A stretch of 25,297 bases of DNA from positions 1 through 25,297 of the forward strand of contig JBGQKM010000047.1 of assembly GCA_041499515.1 (NCBI GenBank). The letters are read 5' to 3'. The notes under the pieces are model-generated. The model saw nothing but the letters and a program-made list of their open reading frames with translations. It was not told the DNA's origin and ran no database searches. The translations under genes were made by a program, and so were the position numbers. Shown here piece after piece: positions 1 to 7,629 of the stretch. The stretch comes from PALSA-1355 sp041499515. Lineage in GTDB: Bacteria > Planctomycetota > Planctomycetia > Pirellulales > PALSA-1355. The first letter of the stretch is position 1. Each line of letters begins with the position of its first letter.

Positions 1-1
1 C

Positions 2-2446
2 AAACAAGGACAGCACCTGGTGATCGACGTCGAGAGCCAGCGCCTGGGCGCCAAACTCGAACCGGTCGTTCATTTGTACGACGCCCGCCGCGTGCAACTC
101 GCTTGGAGCCGGGCGATCGCATCGATTGCCGACGATGCGCGTTGTGCGGTCACGCTGCCGGCCGACGGCCAGTACACGATCGAATTGCACGACACGGTCT
201 ATCGGGGCGCCGATCCCGGTTTCTTCCGCCTGAAAGTCGGCGAGCTCCATTATGCCGACACGGTTTATCCGCTGGCCGTCCAACGAGGCCTGAATGCCAC
301 TTTCGAGTTCACCGGCGGCAACTTGCCGGGAGATGCGCGTGCCTCGGCCCTATGGGCGAAGGTCGACGGTCGGGCGCAGGAGTTTCAGCCGGCCCCCTGG
401 CCCGCGGGCGTCGCGCTTTTCACCGGTTCGCGGCCGCCGGTGATCGTCTCGGACCGCCTTGAGATTTTGGAGAGCGCCGCCGGCGACAAGCTGCAGGAGA
501 TTTCCGCCGCGCCGGTGGCGATCAACGGCCGGCTTGCCACGGCTGGCCAACTGGACCGCTACCGGCTGAGCGTCACGCCGGGTGAGCAATTGCGATTTGA
601 CGTACTGGCCCGGCGGGCCGGATCGCCGATGGACGGCGTGCTGTCGATTCAAAACGAACAGGGCGGCGAGCTGGCCAACAATGACGATCGGCCCGGCACG
701 AGCGACCCGGGGCTCGATTTTAAAGTTCCCGCCAACGTCAACGCGGTGGTCATCGCCCTGCGCGACCTGCAAGGGCGCGGCGGGCCGGATTTCGTCTATC
801 GGATCGCGGTCGACCCGATCGGCCGGCCCGACTTTGCGCTTTCCTTGACAGAGGAACGCTACCTGGTGCCCAAGGACGGTGCCGCCCTGGCCCGCGTCCG
901 CGTCGACCGCTTGGGCTATAACGGGCCGATCAAGCTCAACTTTTCCAACCTTCCCACCAGCGTTTCGATCACCGGCGATGAGATTCCCGCCGGCGCAACC
1001 GAGGCCCTGGTTACGCTCAGCGCGCCGGGATTGAGCCCCGGGCAAGCGCTAACCACGATATTGGGCACGAGCACCGAGGCGAATATTTCGCTCAAGCGGG
1101 CGGCCCTGATACCGGCCGACACGGTCAACAGGCACCAGCCGTGGATGCGCGATGAAGTGGCCGTGGCCGTCACCGCGCCGAGCCCGCTGAATCTGGCCTG
1201 GGATTTGTTCCCCTCGGATGTGCAGTTTGCGCTGGGTACGGCGCTGCCGGTCAAGCTGCGCGTCGATCGTGCGGCCGGCGTGACGGGCGCCGTACGGCTT
1301 TCGCTGCTGACCACGCAACGCATGCCGCGCAAGAAGGTTAAAGTCAACAATCAAGACACTGAAGTTGACGACGTCGAGCGCGCCGTTCGTTTTGAAGTGG
1401 GGCCGACGATTCCGGCGGATCAAAACGAAGCGACGGCCAAGATTCTCGTGCCCGCAGTTCTGCCACAGATCGCCTACGATCTGGCGATCCAGGCCGATTT
1501 GTTGACCGCCGACGGCAAAGGCGTCGCGGCCTCGGCCGTGACGCCCGGGCGGCGTATGACGGCCACCACGCCGATTCTGCTGGAGTTGATCGGCTCGGGC
1601 GCGGTCGCGGCGCGCGCGGGACTCGGCCCCACTGGCAAACTGGCTGGAAAAATCACGCGCGCCCCCGGATTTGCACTGCAGGTGAACGTCACGCTTGCCG
1701 GGCTGCCGAAGGGCTTGGTCGCGCCGGAGATCGCGCTGGCGGGCGATAAAACCGACTTCGAGTTTGCGATCGCGTTTCCCTATGCGACGCCGGCCGGAGA
1801 TCTGGAGAACGTGAAGCTCGTGGCCACCAGCCAGGTCGACGCTAAGAACCCTAACTCGCTGGTGCGCGCCAACGAAATCGCCGTGGCCATCAAGGTCGTG
1901 CCGGGCGAAAAACCGGCGGCAGAAAAACCGCTGGCCATTTTCGAAGATCAGCCCGAGTTCGTCGCCAACTTGAATCAAGGCGGCGGACAGGCCACCTTGA
2001 TCAGCGAAGACAAATACTCCGGCACGGCCAGCGTCAAGGTGACGCCCGATCAACGCTTCAATCCGGCCCTGCCCGGGTTGGGGCTGAAGATTCGCGAAAA
2101 GCCCGCGCCGGGCGAATTTCGCTATCTGCGATTCGCCTGGAAAAAGCAGGGGGGCCAGGCCATTTGCCTGCAATTGAACCACGATGGCCAATGGGGACCG
2201 GCCGGCGGAAACCCGGCCAAGTTCCGCTATCATGCCGGCCCTGGGGGCGAATGCTTCGGCGCGTCGCTGGCGGTCGACGACAAGTTGCCCGGCGGGTTCA
2301 CGGTGGTCACGCGCGACCTGTTTGCCGATTTTGGCGAGTTCACGTTGACCGGCATCGCGCTGTCGCCGGTGGACGGCGAGTTCGCGCTGTTCGATCACAT
2401 CTACCTCGGCACGACGCCGGAAGATTTCGAGCTGGTCAAGCCGTAG
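2..2446 (+). CDS. PPC-domain secreted protein, 5' end outside window
   Basis: The frame is open from base 2, before the first possible GTG at 20, and the first residues (HLVIDVESQRLGAKLEP, then VVHLYD) are the middle of a bacterial pre-peptidase C-terminal (PPC) beta-sandwich. The gene therefore starts upstream of the window. A second PPC-like module lies about 175-265 residues in (GQLDRYRLSVTPGEQLRFDV ... NNDDRPGTSDPGLDFKVPA). Several Ig/beta-sandwich-like segments follow. The last ~150 residues (from FEDQPEFVANLNQGG to the stop) form a jelly-roll-like domain rich in Trp/Gly that resembles a carbohydrate-binding module; that is inference. Such proteins are large, exported and abundant in planctomycetes, often attached to c-type cytochrome or peptidase parts, none of which is visible here. 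Enzymatic function is unknown. It converges on the response regulator gene with only 22 bp between stops. Confidence 0.85.
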   Translation, partial: KQGQHLVIDVESQRLGAKLEPVVHLYDARRVQLAWSRAIASIADDARCAVTLPADGQYTIELHDTVYRGADPGFFRLKVGELHYADTVYPLAVQRGLNATFEFTGGNLPGDARASALWAKVDGRAQEFQPAPWPAGVALFTGSRPPVIVSDRLEILESAAGDKLQEISAAPVAINGRLATAGQLDRYRLSVTPGEQLRFDVLARRAGSPMDGVLSIQNEQGGELANNDDRPGTSDPGLDFKVPANVNAVVIALRDLQGRGGPDFVYRIAVDPIGRPDFALSLTEERYLVPKDGAALARVRVDRLGYNGPIKLNFSNLPTSVSITGDEIPAGATEALVTLSAPGLSPGQALTTILGTSTEANISLKRAALIPADTVNRHQPWMRDEVAVAVTAPSPLNLAWDLFPSDVQFALGTALPVKLRVDRAAGVTGAVRLSLLTTQRMPRKKVKVNNQDTEVDDVERAVRFEVGPTIPADQNEATAKILVPAVLPQIAYDLAIQADLLTADGKGVAASAVTPGRRMTATTPILLELIGSGAVAARAGLGPTGKLAGKITRAPGFALQVNVTLAGLPKGLVAPEIALAGDKTDFEFAIAFPYATPAGDLENVKLVATSQVDAKNPNSLVRANEIAVAIKVVPGEKPAAEKPLAIFEDQPEFVANLNQGGGQATLISEDKYSGTASVKVTPDQRFNPALPGLGLKIREKPAPGEFRYLRFAWKKQGGQAICLQLNHDGQWGPAGGNPAKFRYHAGPGGECFGASLAVDDKLPGGFTVVTRDLFADFGEFTLTGIALSPVDGEFALFDHIYLGTTPEDFELVKP

Positions 2447-2468
2447 GCGCCGGCGTGCTCTCGTTCTT

Positions 2469-3185
2469 TCAGCCTTCGCCGCTAGCCACAAATCGGTAGC
2501 CGGCGCCGCGGACGCTGAGAAAATGCTTGGGGTGGGCCGGGTCTTCCTCGAAATACTTTCTCAGATTGACGATGAAGTTGTCGACCGTGCGCGTGGTCGG
2601 CACGTGCGACAGTCCCCAAACGTGCTCGAGCAGCTCGGCCCGAGTGACCACGACACCTTCGTTTTCGGCGAAGTAGCGCAGCAGTTTCATTTCGGTGTGC
2701 GTCAGCCGCAGTTGCTCGCCGGCCACGCTGACGGCGAAGGTGTCGAAGTTGACTTGGGCCCGGCCGAATTCGTAGATCGGCCCGACGACCGTGCCGCCCG
2801 GGCGCGGACTCTCTTTGGTCCGCCGCGAGAGCAGATTGCGAGTCATGCTCAGCAACTCTTCCAGCTCGAACGGTTTTTGCAGATATTGGTCGGCCCCCAC
2901 GTCGTAGCCGCGGATCCGATCCTCGACCAGCGTCCGGGCGCTGAGCATCAGCACCGGCACGTCGTTGCCCTGTTCGCGCAGTGCTTCGCAGACCGCGTAG
3001 CCGCTCATGCCGGGGAGCATCAGATCGAGAATGACCAGATCGACCCCCTGCGGGCTGTCTTCGAACAGTTTCAGCGCGGTTGGACCGTCGGCGGCGGTGG
3101 TCACATCGTAACCTTCGGCCTCAAGATTGTACTTGATGCCAAAGGCCAGATGCTGTTCGTCTTCGACGACCAGGATGTGCTTCAT
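2469..3185 (-). CDS. OmpR/PhoB-family response regulator
   Basis: This 238-aa two-domain regulator starts at MKHILVVEDEQ. The receiver domain (residues 1-120) has the acidic pair E8/D9, phosphoacceptor D54 (VILDLMLPG), S82 and K104 (QKPF). The winged-helix DNA-binding domain (about 135-235) has the PhoB-like ends LTHTEMKLLRYF and TVDNFIVNLRKYFEEDP...VRGAGYRF. The open frame runs 141 codons further upstream, but that part overlaps the kinase gene in another frame and is not conserved-looking, so ATG at 3185 was chosen. There is no strong Shine-Dalgarno, which fits translation after the kinase 67 bp upstream. The likely role is transcriptional control after phosphotransfer from that kinase. Targets cannot be read from the window. 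Confidence 0.93.
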   Translation of the reverse strand: MKHILVVEDEQHLAFGIKYNLEAEGYDVTTAADGPTALKLFEDSPQGVDLVILDLMLPGMSGYAVCEALREQGNDVPVLMLSARTLVEDRIRGYDVGADQYLQKPFELEELLSMTRNLLSRRTKESPRPGGTVVGPIYEFGRAQVNFDTFAVSVAGEQLRLTHTEMKLLRYFAENEGVVVTRAELLEHVWGLSHVPTTRTVDNFIVNLRKYFEEDPAHPKHFLSVRGAGYRFVASGEG

Positions 3186-3252
3186 GGAACGATCAACGTC
3201 CGCTGCAAAGGCGCGCTGCAGAACGCGCCGACGATGGTGACACGTCTCCATT

Positions 3253-4215
3253 CTAGCGCAACGCGTCCTCGGAGTCTGCCACGCGCGGGGAGGTCGACAA
3301 GGGGTCAGCCGGCTGCGGGCCACGTCGCGCCGGCAGTTGGACTTCGAAGACCGTTCCGCTCTGGTCGCCCCGGTCGCGGACCAAGATGGTTCCGTGCAGC
3401 CGTTTGACCAGCGTGCGGACGATAAACAGGCCCAGGCCCGTGCCAGCCTGCGATCGCTCCAGTTCGCTGCCCAGTCGCACGAAGCGTCCGAAAATCTTGC
3501 GGCGTAATTTGGGCGGGATGCCGCGGCCGTTGTCCACGATCCGCGTGACCACCACGGCGTCGCCGGCGAATTGCGAATCGATCTCGACCACCGGTTCGGC
3601 GCCACCATATTTGATCGCGTTGTCGATCAAGTTGCGGAAGACCATCTCGATGTCGATCGGCCGAGCCCGCAGAGTGGCCGGCGTGGAGCGCAGCCGGACG
3701 GTTTCCAGCGGCAGGTGATAGCGAAGGCAGGCCGTTTCGGCGCAACTGCGCAGCACGGCCGACAGTTCGACGTCGGCCGTGTCGGCCTCGACCGGCTGCT
3801 GATCCAACCGGGCGGCGTCGAGCATGTGGTTGATCAGCGTGTCCAGCCGCTCGATGTCATCGAGCATCACACGATAAAAATCGGCCTGCTGCTCTTCGGT
3901 CACGGTGCGCCGCGACAAGGTTTGCAAATACAGCTTTAGCGAGGCGATCGGCGATTTCAGCTCGTGACTGACGCTATCGATGAAGTTCGATTGTCGTTGG
4001 TTGAGCCGGATGCCCTTGATGGAAATCAACAGGTACAGGACCACGCCGATCAACACCAGCACCAGAAAGCTCGTGCCGACCACCAACTGCGCCCAAAACA
4101 GGCCCGGCCGCTCGACTTCGCGCACCGTCAGCACGATCCAACCGACCAGCAGGGCGACGACCAGGACGATCATCACCACCGCCAGCGTAATCGGCCAGCT
4201 ATAGGAAGCGCGCAT
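3253..4215 (-). CDS. Membrane sensor histidine kinase
   Basis: This 320-aa kinase has two transmembrane helices (about residues 9-31 and 43-66) joined by only ~11 residues, so there is essentially no extracytoplasmic sensor domain and no obvious HAMP or PAS domain. HisKA follows directly: H84 in the H-box SHELKSPI. The HATPase_c domain shows an N-box (FRNLIDNAIKYG), G1 (DNGRGIPP) and G2 (GTGLGLFIV). All catalytic boxes are present, so it should autophosphorylate and transfer to the response regulator encoded 67 bp downstream. The start ATG at 4215 is preceded by GGGGA seven bases upstream. The short loop suggests sensing within the membrane or through a partner protein (inference). The stimulus is unknown. 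Confidence 0.93.
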   Translation of the reverse strand: MRASYSWPITLAVVMIVLVVALLVGWIVLTVREVERPGLFWAQLVVGTSFLVLVLIGVVLYLLISIKGIRLNQRQSNFIDSVSHELKSPIASLKLYLQTLSRRTVTEEQQADFYRVMLDDIERLDTLINHMLDAARLDQQPVEADTADVELSAVLRSCAETACLRYHLPLETVRLRSTPATLRARPIDIEMVFRNLIDNAIKYGGAEPVVEIDSQFAGDAVVVTRIVDNGRGIPPKLRRKIFGRFVRLGSELERSQAGTGLGLFIVRTLVKRLHGTILVRDRGDQSGTVFEVQLPARRGPQPADPLSTSPRVADSEDALR

Positions 4216-4257
4216 CGAAAGATCCCCGAACGACCGTGTCGTGAAGTCTGAAACGTG

Positions 4258-4285
4258 AGCCTACCGGCGAGGTGTCGACCGTCAA
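4258..4285 (-). promoter_or_regulatory. Possible sigma70-type promoter for the HK-RR pair
   Basis: On the minus strand TTGACG (4285-4280) is followed by a 16-bp spacer and TAGGCT (4263-4258). The -35 is good and the -10 is poor (3 of 6). It sits 40-70 bp upstream of the kinase start, the right place, but the match alone is weak. Confidence 0.25.
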
Positions 4286-4431
4286 GGGCTCAGGGGCGGC
4301 CATCTCGCCGCACTCGAAGCACCTCTTCTATCGTACGGCCGGCGGCGGGTGAGGTCTTGATGGCGGCGGACGTTTTTCGCGATCTTGGCACGCCAGGTGC
4401 ATCGTCGGGTCGGTGGCCCCGGCGGCCCGCC

Positions 4432-4449
4432 GCAGGCCTCACGGCCTGC
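4432..4449. repeat. Perfect 7-bp inverted repeat (hairpin)
   Basis: GCAGGCC (4432-4438), loop TCAC, GGCCTGC (4443-4449). There is no T-run on either side, so it is not an obvious intrinsic terminator. It is embedded in a GC-rich tract. Confidence 0.6.
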
Positions 4450-4626
4450 TAGCGGGCGCAAGGGGAGAGAAAGCCGCGAGTTGCGGCCAAATCCGCGGCC
4501 GTCGTCCGGCCCTGGCCAAGAACTGAGATTGTAAGAATTGGAAGAGCGGGCCAAGATGTTGCACTCTCGAAAACCCAAACCGGGAGTGAGATTGCGGCAG
4601 TCGAGTCCCGCCGTAGCTTGAATACT

Positions 4627-4678
4627 TGGCGTCAGCGCCAGGTTCGGCAGGAGGCCGAACCGAAAGCCAGCGACGCCA
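4627..4678. repeat. Nested inverted repeat, possible structured RNA
   Basis: Outer arms TGGCGTC (4627-4633) and GACGCCA (4672-4678) pair perfectly. Inside them GGTTCGGC (4641-4648), loop AGGAG, GCCGAACC (4654-4661) form a perfect 8-bp stem. Two nested perfect stems within 52 bases are unlikely to be chance alone, although the high GC content raises the background. The function is unknown. Confidence 0.5.
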
Positions 4679-4880
4679 CGCAAACCGCGCTGTTCGACAT
4701 GGAGGTTGTTCGAGCGGTCTCCCCGCAGACCCTGCGCCCTCGGGGTGCTTCTTCGTCTGCCGGGGCGGGATTTCTCCGGCAAGTGGCTTCCACGTCCAAC
4801 GCTGCGCGCAAGCACGCGACCGATGCGCGCACGAATACAACTCGCTGACAGGGAATGTCAGTTGGGGCAATTTTTTCCAT

Positions 4881-4886
4881 GGAGGG
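4881..4886 (+). promoter_or_regulatory. Shine-Dalgarno GGAGGG deciding the start of the Trx-protease gene
   Basis: GGAGGG ends four bases before ATG 4891. The upstream in-frame ATGs at 4855 and 4879 have no such site, and 4879 overlaps it. The start is therefore placed at 4891. Confidence 0.75.
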
Positions 4887-4890
4887 AATC

Positions 4891-6273
4891 ATGGTCTCGA
4901 TGCAGATCGCAGCCCTGGTGATGGCGCTTTCGGGTGTAGGCGAGACAGTGCTTTTGGATTTTCATGCCCCCTGGTGCGCCCCCTGTCGCTCGATGGAGGG
5001 CACGATCGCCGAGCTCCAGCAAGCCGGCTATCCGGTGCGCAAGGTCAACATCGACCACGAACGCAGCCTGGCGACGCAATATAACGTGCAAAGCATCCCC
5101 TGTTATGTGCTGTTGGTCGACGGCAAGGAAACAGGCCGCGTCAACGGCGCCGCGCGCCGTTCGGAACTGCTGGACCTGTTCGCCAAGGCCGGCGCCGGAC
5201 CGAAACGACCGGCCGTCCAAATCGCCCGCGCTCAATCGCCCGACCCGCCGCTGCGCTCCGTCGCGCTGCCCGGCGAAGCGGATCGCAACCCGTTGACCCG
5301 CTCGCGCATCGCGCCCGCCGGTGGCGAGGGAGCCAGTGAAGTCGGTTACCAGTCTCCCGCGGCCACGGTCACTTCGCAAGACTTGATCCAAGCCAGCGTG
5401 CGGCTGACGATTGGAGATCCGAAGGGATTTTCTTACGGCTCGGGCACGCTGATCGACTCGCGTCAGGGAGAAGCCCTGGTGTTGACGTGCGGGCATATTT
5501 TCCGTGACTCGCAAGGTAAAGGCGAGATCGCGGTCGATTTGTTCTCCGCCAACGCACCGCAAAAGTTGCCGGGCCGGCTGGTGGCCTACGACCTGAAGAA
5601 CGACATCGGCCTGGTGAGCATTCGGCCGGGACTTCCGGTGAGCGTGGCGCCGGTCGCGCCGCAAGGATATCAGATCGCCAAGGGCGACCGCGTGATTACC
5701 GTCGGTTGCAACAACGGTGGTCCGGCCACAGCCCTGGAGAGCCGGGTGACTGCGATCGATAAATTTCTCGGCCCGCCGAACGTACAAGTCGCCGGCTTGC
5801 CGGTGCCGGGGCGCAGCGGCGGCGGGTTGTTCAACGCAGAGGGCCAGGTGATTGGCGTGTGCAACGCGGCCGATCCGGCCGATCAAGAGGGTCTGTATGC
5901 CGCGCTGGCCGCGATTCACGGCCAGTTGGACCAGGCCGGGTTGGCGGACGTGTATAAAAACCGGCCCACGCGGACGGAACCGAAATTCGCCTCGAATTCC
6001 ATGCGCGGTGGTCCGCCCACGCGATCGGCGCCGCAAGCCGAGCCGACGCGCGAGTTGAGCGACGCGGAACGGGCCGCGCTGGCCGAAATGCGCAGGCGGG
6101 GCGACGGCGCCGAGGTCATTTGCATCGTACGTTCGCTCTCCAACCCGCAGGCCAAGAGCGAAGTGATCATGTTGGATCGGGCCTCCTCGGCCTTCTTGAA
6201 GCAATTGGCCGCCGACCGCGAGAAGCAAGAAGCGCGGCATTTGACCTCGCTGGACGTCGGCAGGCCGCAATGA
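4891..6273 (+). CDS. Thioredoxin-fold / trypsin-like serine protease fusion
   Basis: This 460-aa protein joins two unrelated folds. Residues ~18-105 are a thioredoxin domain: VLLDFHAPWCAPC with redox cysteines C29 and C32, and the cis-Pro loop SIPCYVLLVDG. A Pro/Arg-rich linker of ~70 residues follows. Residues ~165-345 are a trypsin-like (S1/HtrA-type) protease with a complete triad: H202 (LTCGHIF), D238 (KNDIGLV) and S309 (GRSGGGLF). There is no PDZ domain. The C-terminal ~70 residues are charged and without a known domain. The N-terminus is short and hydrophobic without basic residues, so export is uncertain. Thioredoxin and HtrA proteases both act in envelope protein quality control, so coupled disulfide handling and proteolysis is a reasonable inference, not shown. 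No operon partner is evident; the next gene is 112 bp away on the same strand. Confidence 0.9.
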   Translation: MVSMQIAALVMALSGVGETVLLDFHAPWCAPCRSMEGTIAELQQAGYPVRKVNIDHERSLATQYNVQSIPCYVLLVDGKETGRVNGAARRSELLDLFAKAGAGPKRPAVQIARAQSPDPPLRSVALPGEADRNPLTRSRIAPAGGEGASEVGYQSPAATVTSQDLIQASVRLTIGDPKGFSYGSGTLIDSRQGEALVLTCGHIFRDSQGKGEIAVDLFSANAPQKLPGRLVAYDLKNDIGLVSIRPGLPVSVAPVAPQGYQIAKGDRVITVGCNNGGPATALESRVTAIDKFLGPPNVQVAGLPVPGRSGGGLFNAEGQVIGVCNAADPADQEGLYAALAAIHGQLDQAGLADVYKNRPTRTEPKFASNSMRGGPPTRSAPQAEPTRELSDAERAALAEMRRRGDGAEVICIVRSLSNPQAKSEVIMLDRASSAFLKQLAADREKQEARHLTSLDVGRPQ

Positions 6274-6353
6274 CGGTCCTCGAGCGCGGCTGAAAATGGG
6301 GGTTGAAGCGACCGGCCATTTCCGGGAGATTTGCGCCTGGCACTATCGCGATT

Positions 6354-6363
6354 CCCCCCCCCC
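6354..6363 (+). repeat. Homopolymer run of ten C
   Basis: Ten consecutive C bases lie 22 bp upstream of the histidine phosphatase start, in the intergenic region. Such runs slip during replication and sequencing. Here it could vary the spacing of promoter elements or simply be an error-prone position. Confidence 0.8.
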
Positions 6364-6385
6364 GGCGTAGTCGTGCGAGGCCCCG

Positions 6386-7006
6386 ATGAAGTTATTTTGC
6401 GTGCGTCACGGCGAAACTTTTTACAATCTTTCCGGGCGGATTCAGGGTCAATTCGACAGCCAGCTTTCGCCTTTGGGACAGCGCCAGTGCCAGGCCGTGG
6501 CCGAGACCCTGGCCGCGCAGACGATCGACGCGGTCATTGTCAGCCCTCTTTCGCGCGCCCTTTGGTCGGCGCAGTGCATCGCCGACAAGCTGCAGCTCGA
6601 GGTGCAGCTCGAACCGCGGTTGATGGAAATCAACGCGGGCGTCTTCCAAGGATTGTGCTGGGACGAAATCCACGAACGCTTTCCGATTGAGTCGGCCCGC
6701 TGGCGAAGTCAGGATCCGGACTACCGGATTCCGGGGGGCGAATCGCGGCGCGATCTGATGCTGCGGGCGTGCGAAGCGTTTTGCGCGATCCGCGAGGCCG
6801 GCTACCGCCAGGTAGTTGTGGTGGCGCATGGCGGCTCGCTGTCGGCCGCGTTCAAGGCGCTGTTGGAAATTCCGGCGGAGCGCAATCCCTTCACGCTCGG
6901 CAACGGCTCGATCAGCACGGTCGTGTGGGAAAAAGATTTCAAGCTGCTGACGCTTAACGAAACCGGCCACCTGCGCGAGGCGGTTTCCGGCGGCGGCGAC
7001 TTGTGA
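6386..7006 (+). CDS. Histidine phosphatase (phosphoglycerate mutase-like)
   Basis: This 206-aa protein is the normal size for a branch-1 histidine phosphatase. The catalytic set is complete: R7-H8-G9-E10 with nucleophile H8, R57 (SPLSRAL), E81 (MEINAGVFQG) and the second His H148 (VVVAHGGSLSA). These enzymes remove phosphate from small molecules such as phosphoglycerate analogues, alpha-ribazole phosphate or sugar phosphates. The small size and EINAG motif fit the CobC/PhoE-like phosphatases better than true glycolytic mutase, but the substrate cannot be assigned. GAGG lies just upstream of ATG 6386. It converges on the RidA-family gene with 29 bp between stops. Cytoplasmic. Confidence 0.9.
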   Translation: MKLFCVRHGETFYNLSGRIQGQFDSQLSPLGQRQCQAVAETLAAQTIDAVIVSPLSRALWSAQCIADKLQLEVQLEPRLMEINAGVFQGLCWDEIHERFPIESARWRSQDPDYRIPGGESRRDLMLRACEAFCAIREAGYRQVVVVAHGGSLSAAFKALLEIPAERNPFTLGNGSISTVVWEKDFKLLTLNETGHLREAVSGGGDL

Positions 7007-7035
7007 AGCGGCGCTCGGTAAAAACGCCCGGGCCG

Positions 7036-7515
7036 TTATCGTTTCGAGCGCGTCGGATCGAGCTCGAAGATGGCTTCGATTTCGGTGGTGATGTTGCCCG
7101 GCAGCGAGCCCATGCCCACGGCGCTGCGTGCTCCGACGCCGTGGTCTTCGCCCCAGATGTCGCGAAACAATTCGCTGCAGCCGTTGATGACCAGCGGATG
7201 TTGCGTGAAGTCGGGCGTGCAATTGACCATGCCCAACACTTTCACGACGCGGACGACATAATCGAGGCTGCCGAGAGTTTCGCGCAGCGTGGCCAAAATG
7301 GCCAGGCCCGTTTGCCGCGCGGCCTGTACGCCTGCTTGCACGTCGACGTCCACGCCGATCCGCCCGGTGAGCATGGTTTTGTCAGTTTTTAGCGGTCCAT
7401 GGCCCGAGACGTACGCCATGTGGCCCGAGATGACCACGGGCTGGTAGACGCCGGCCGGCTTGGGCACCGGCGGCAGTTGCAATTTCAGTTCGGCCAGGCG
7501 TGATTCAGCACTCAT
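7036..7515 (-). CDS. RidA/YjgF/UK114-family protein
   Basis: This 159-aa protein has the family core: YVSGHGPL near the N-terminus, the central QTGLAILATLRETLGSLDYVVRVVKVLGMV, and the C-terminal signature ARSAVGMGSLPGNITTEIEAIFEL that keeps the Arg and Glu lining the trimer cleft. At ~155 residues, with the MGSLPGN variant, it belongs to the longer RidA-like subgroup rather than to canonical RidA (~128 aa). RidA enzymes deaminate reactive enamine/imine intermediates; whether this subgroup does is not settled. A clear AAGGAG lies about 10 bases upstream of ATG 7515. It sits 114 bp downstream of the LamG-like gene on the same strand and may be a distal member of that transcript. Confidence 0.9.
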   Translation of the reverse strand: MSAESRLAELKLQLPPVPKPAGVYQPVVISGHMAYVSGHGPLKTDKTMLTGRIGVDVDVQAGVQAARQTGLAILATLRETLGSLDYVVRVVKVLGMVNCTPDFTQHPLVINGCSELFRDIWGEDHGVGARSAVGMGSLPGNITTEIEAIFELDPTRSKR

Positions 7516-7629
7516 GGTTGGATAGCTCCTTCAGGCTGCGAAAGTCTAGTCGCTTCTGTTTCGTATCGTGGCAGCCATGAAATCGATTGATCACGGTGGC
7601 GCCCCGAACGTTCGATTTGCCGGGTCCAA

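Larger units (their letters stand above)
4286..4880. other. Gene-free stretch with strong hairpins
   Basis: This ~600-bp region lies between the divergent kinase and Trx-protease genes. Open frames exist on both strands (up to 177 codons on minus), but they are rich in Arg/Gly/Pro, show no domain and have no convincing ribosome site. Visible structure: the perfect hairpin at 4432-4449 and the nested hairpin at 4627-4678. It could be a decayed repeat, a structured RNA or a long leader. I cannot decide which from a single copy. Confidence 0.4.

Noticed and set aside
2469..3608. Response regulator with a 141-residue N-terminal extension
   Set aside because: The extension overlaps the kinase in another frame and the receiver domain starts cleanly at MKHILVVEDEQ.
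4282..4870. Long minus-strand open frames of 177 and 143 codons
   Set aside because: No domain, Arg/Gly/Pro-rich composition, no ribosome site, and two different overlapping frames; treated as non-coding.
4858..6270. 470-codon minus-strand frame opposite the Trx-protease
   Set aside because: High-GC third positions give long antisense frames; the plus strand has both active sites and the ribosome site.
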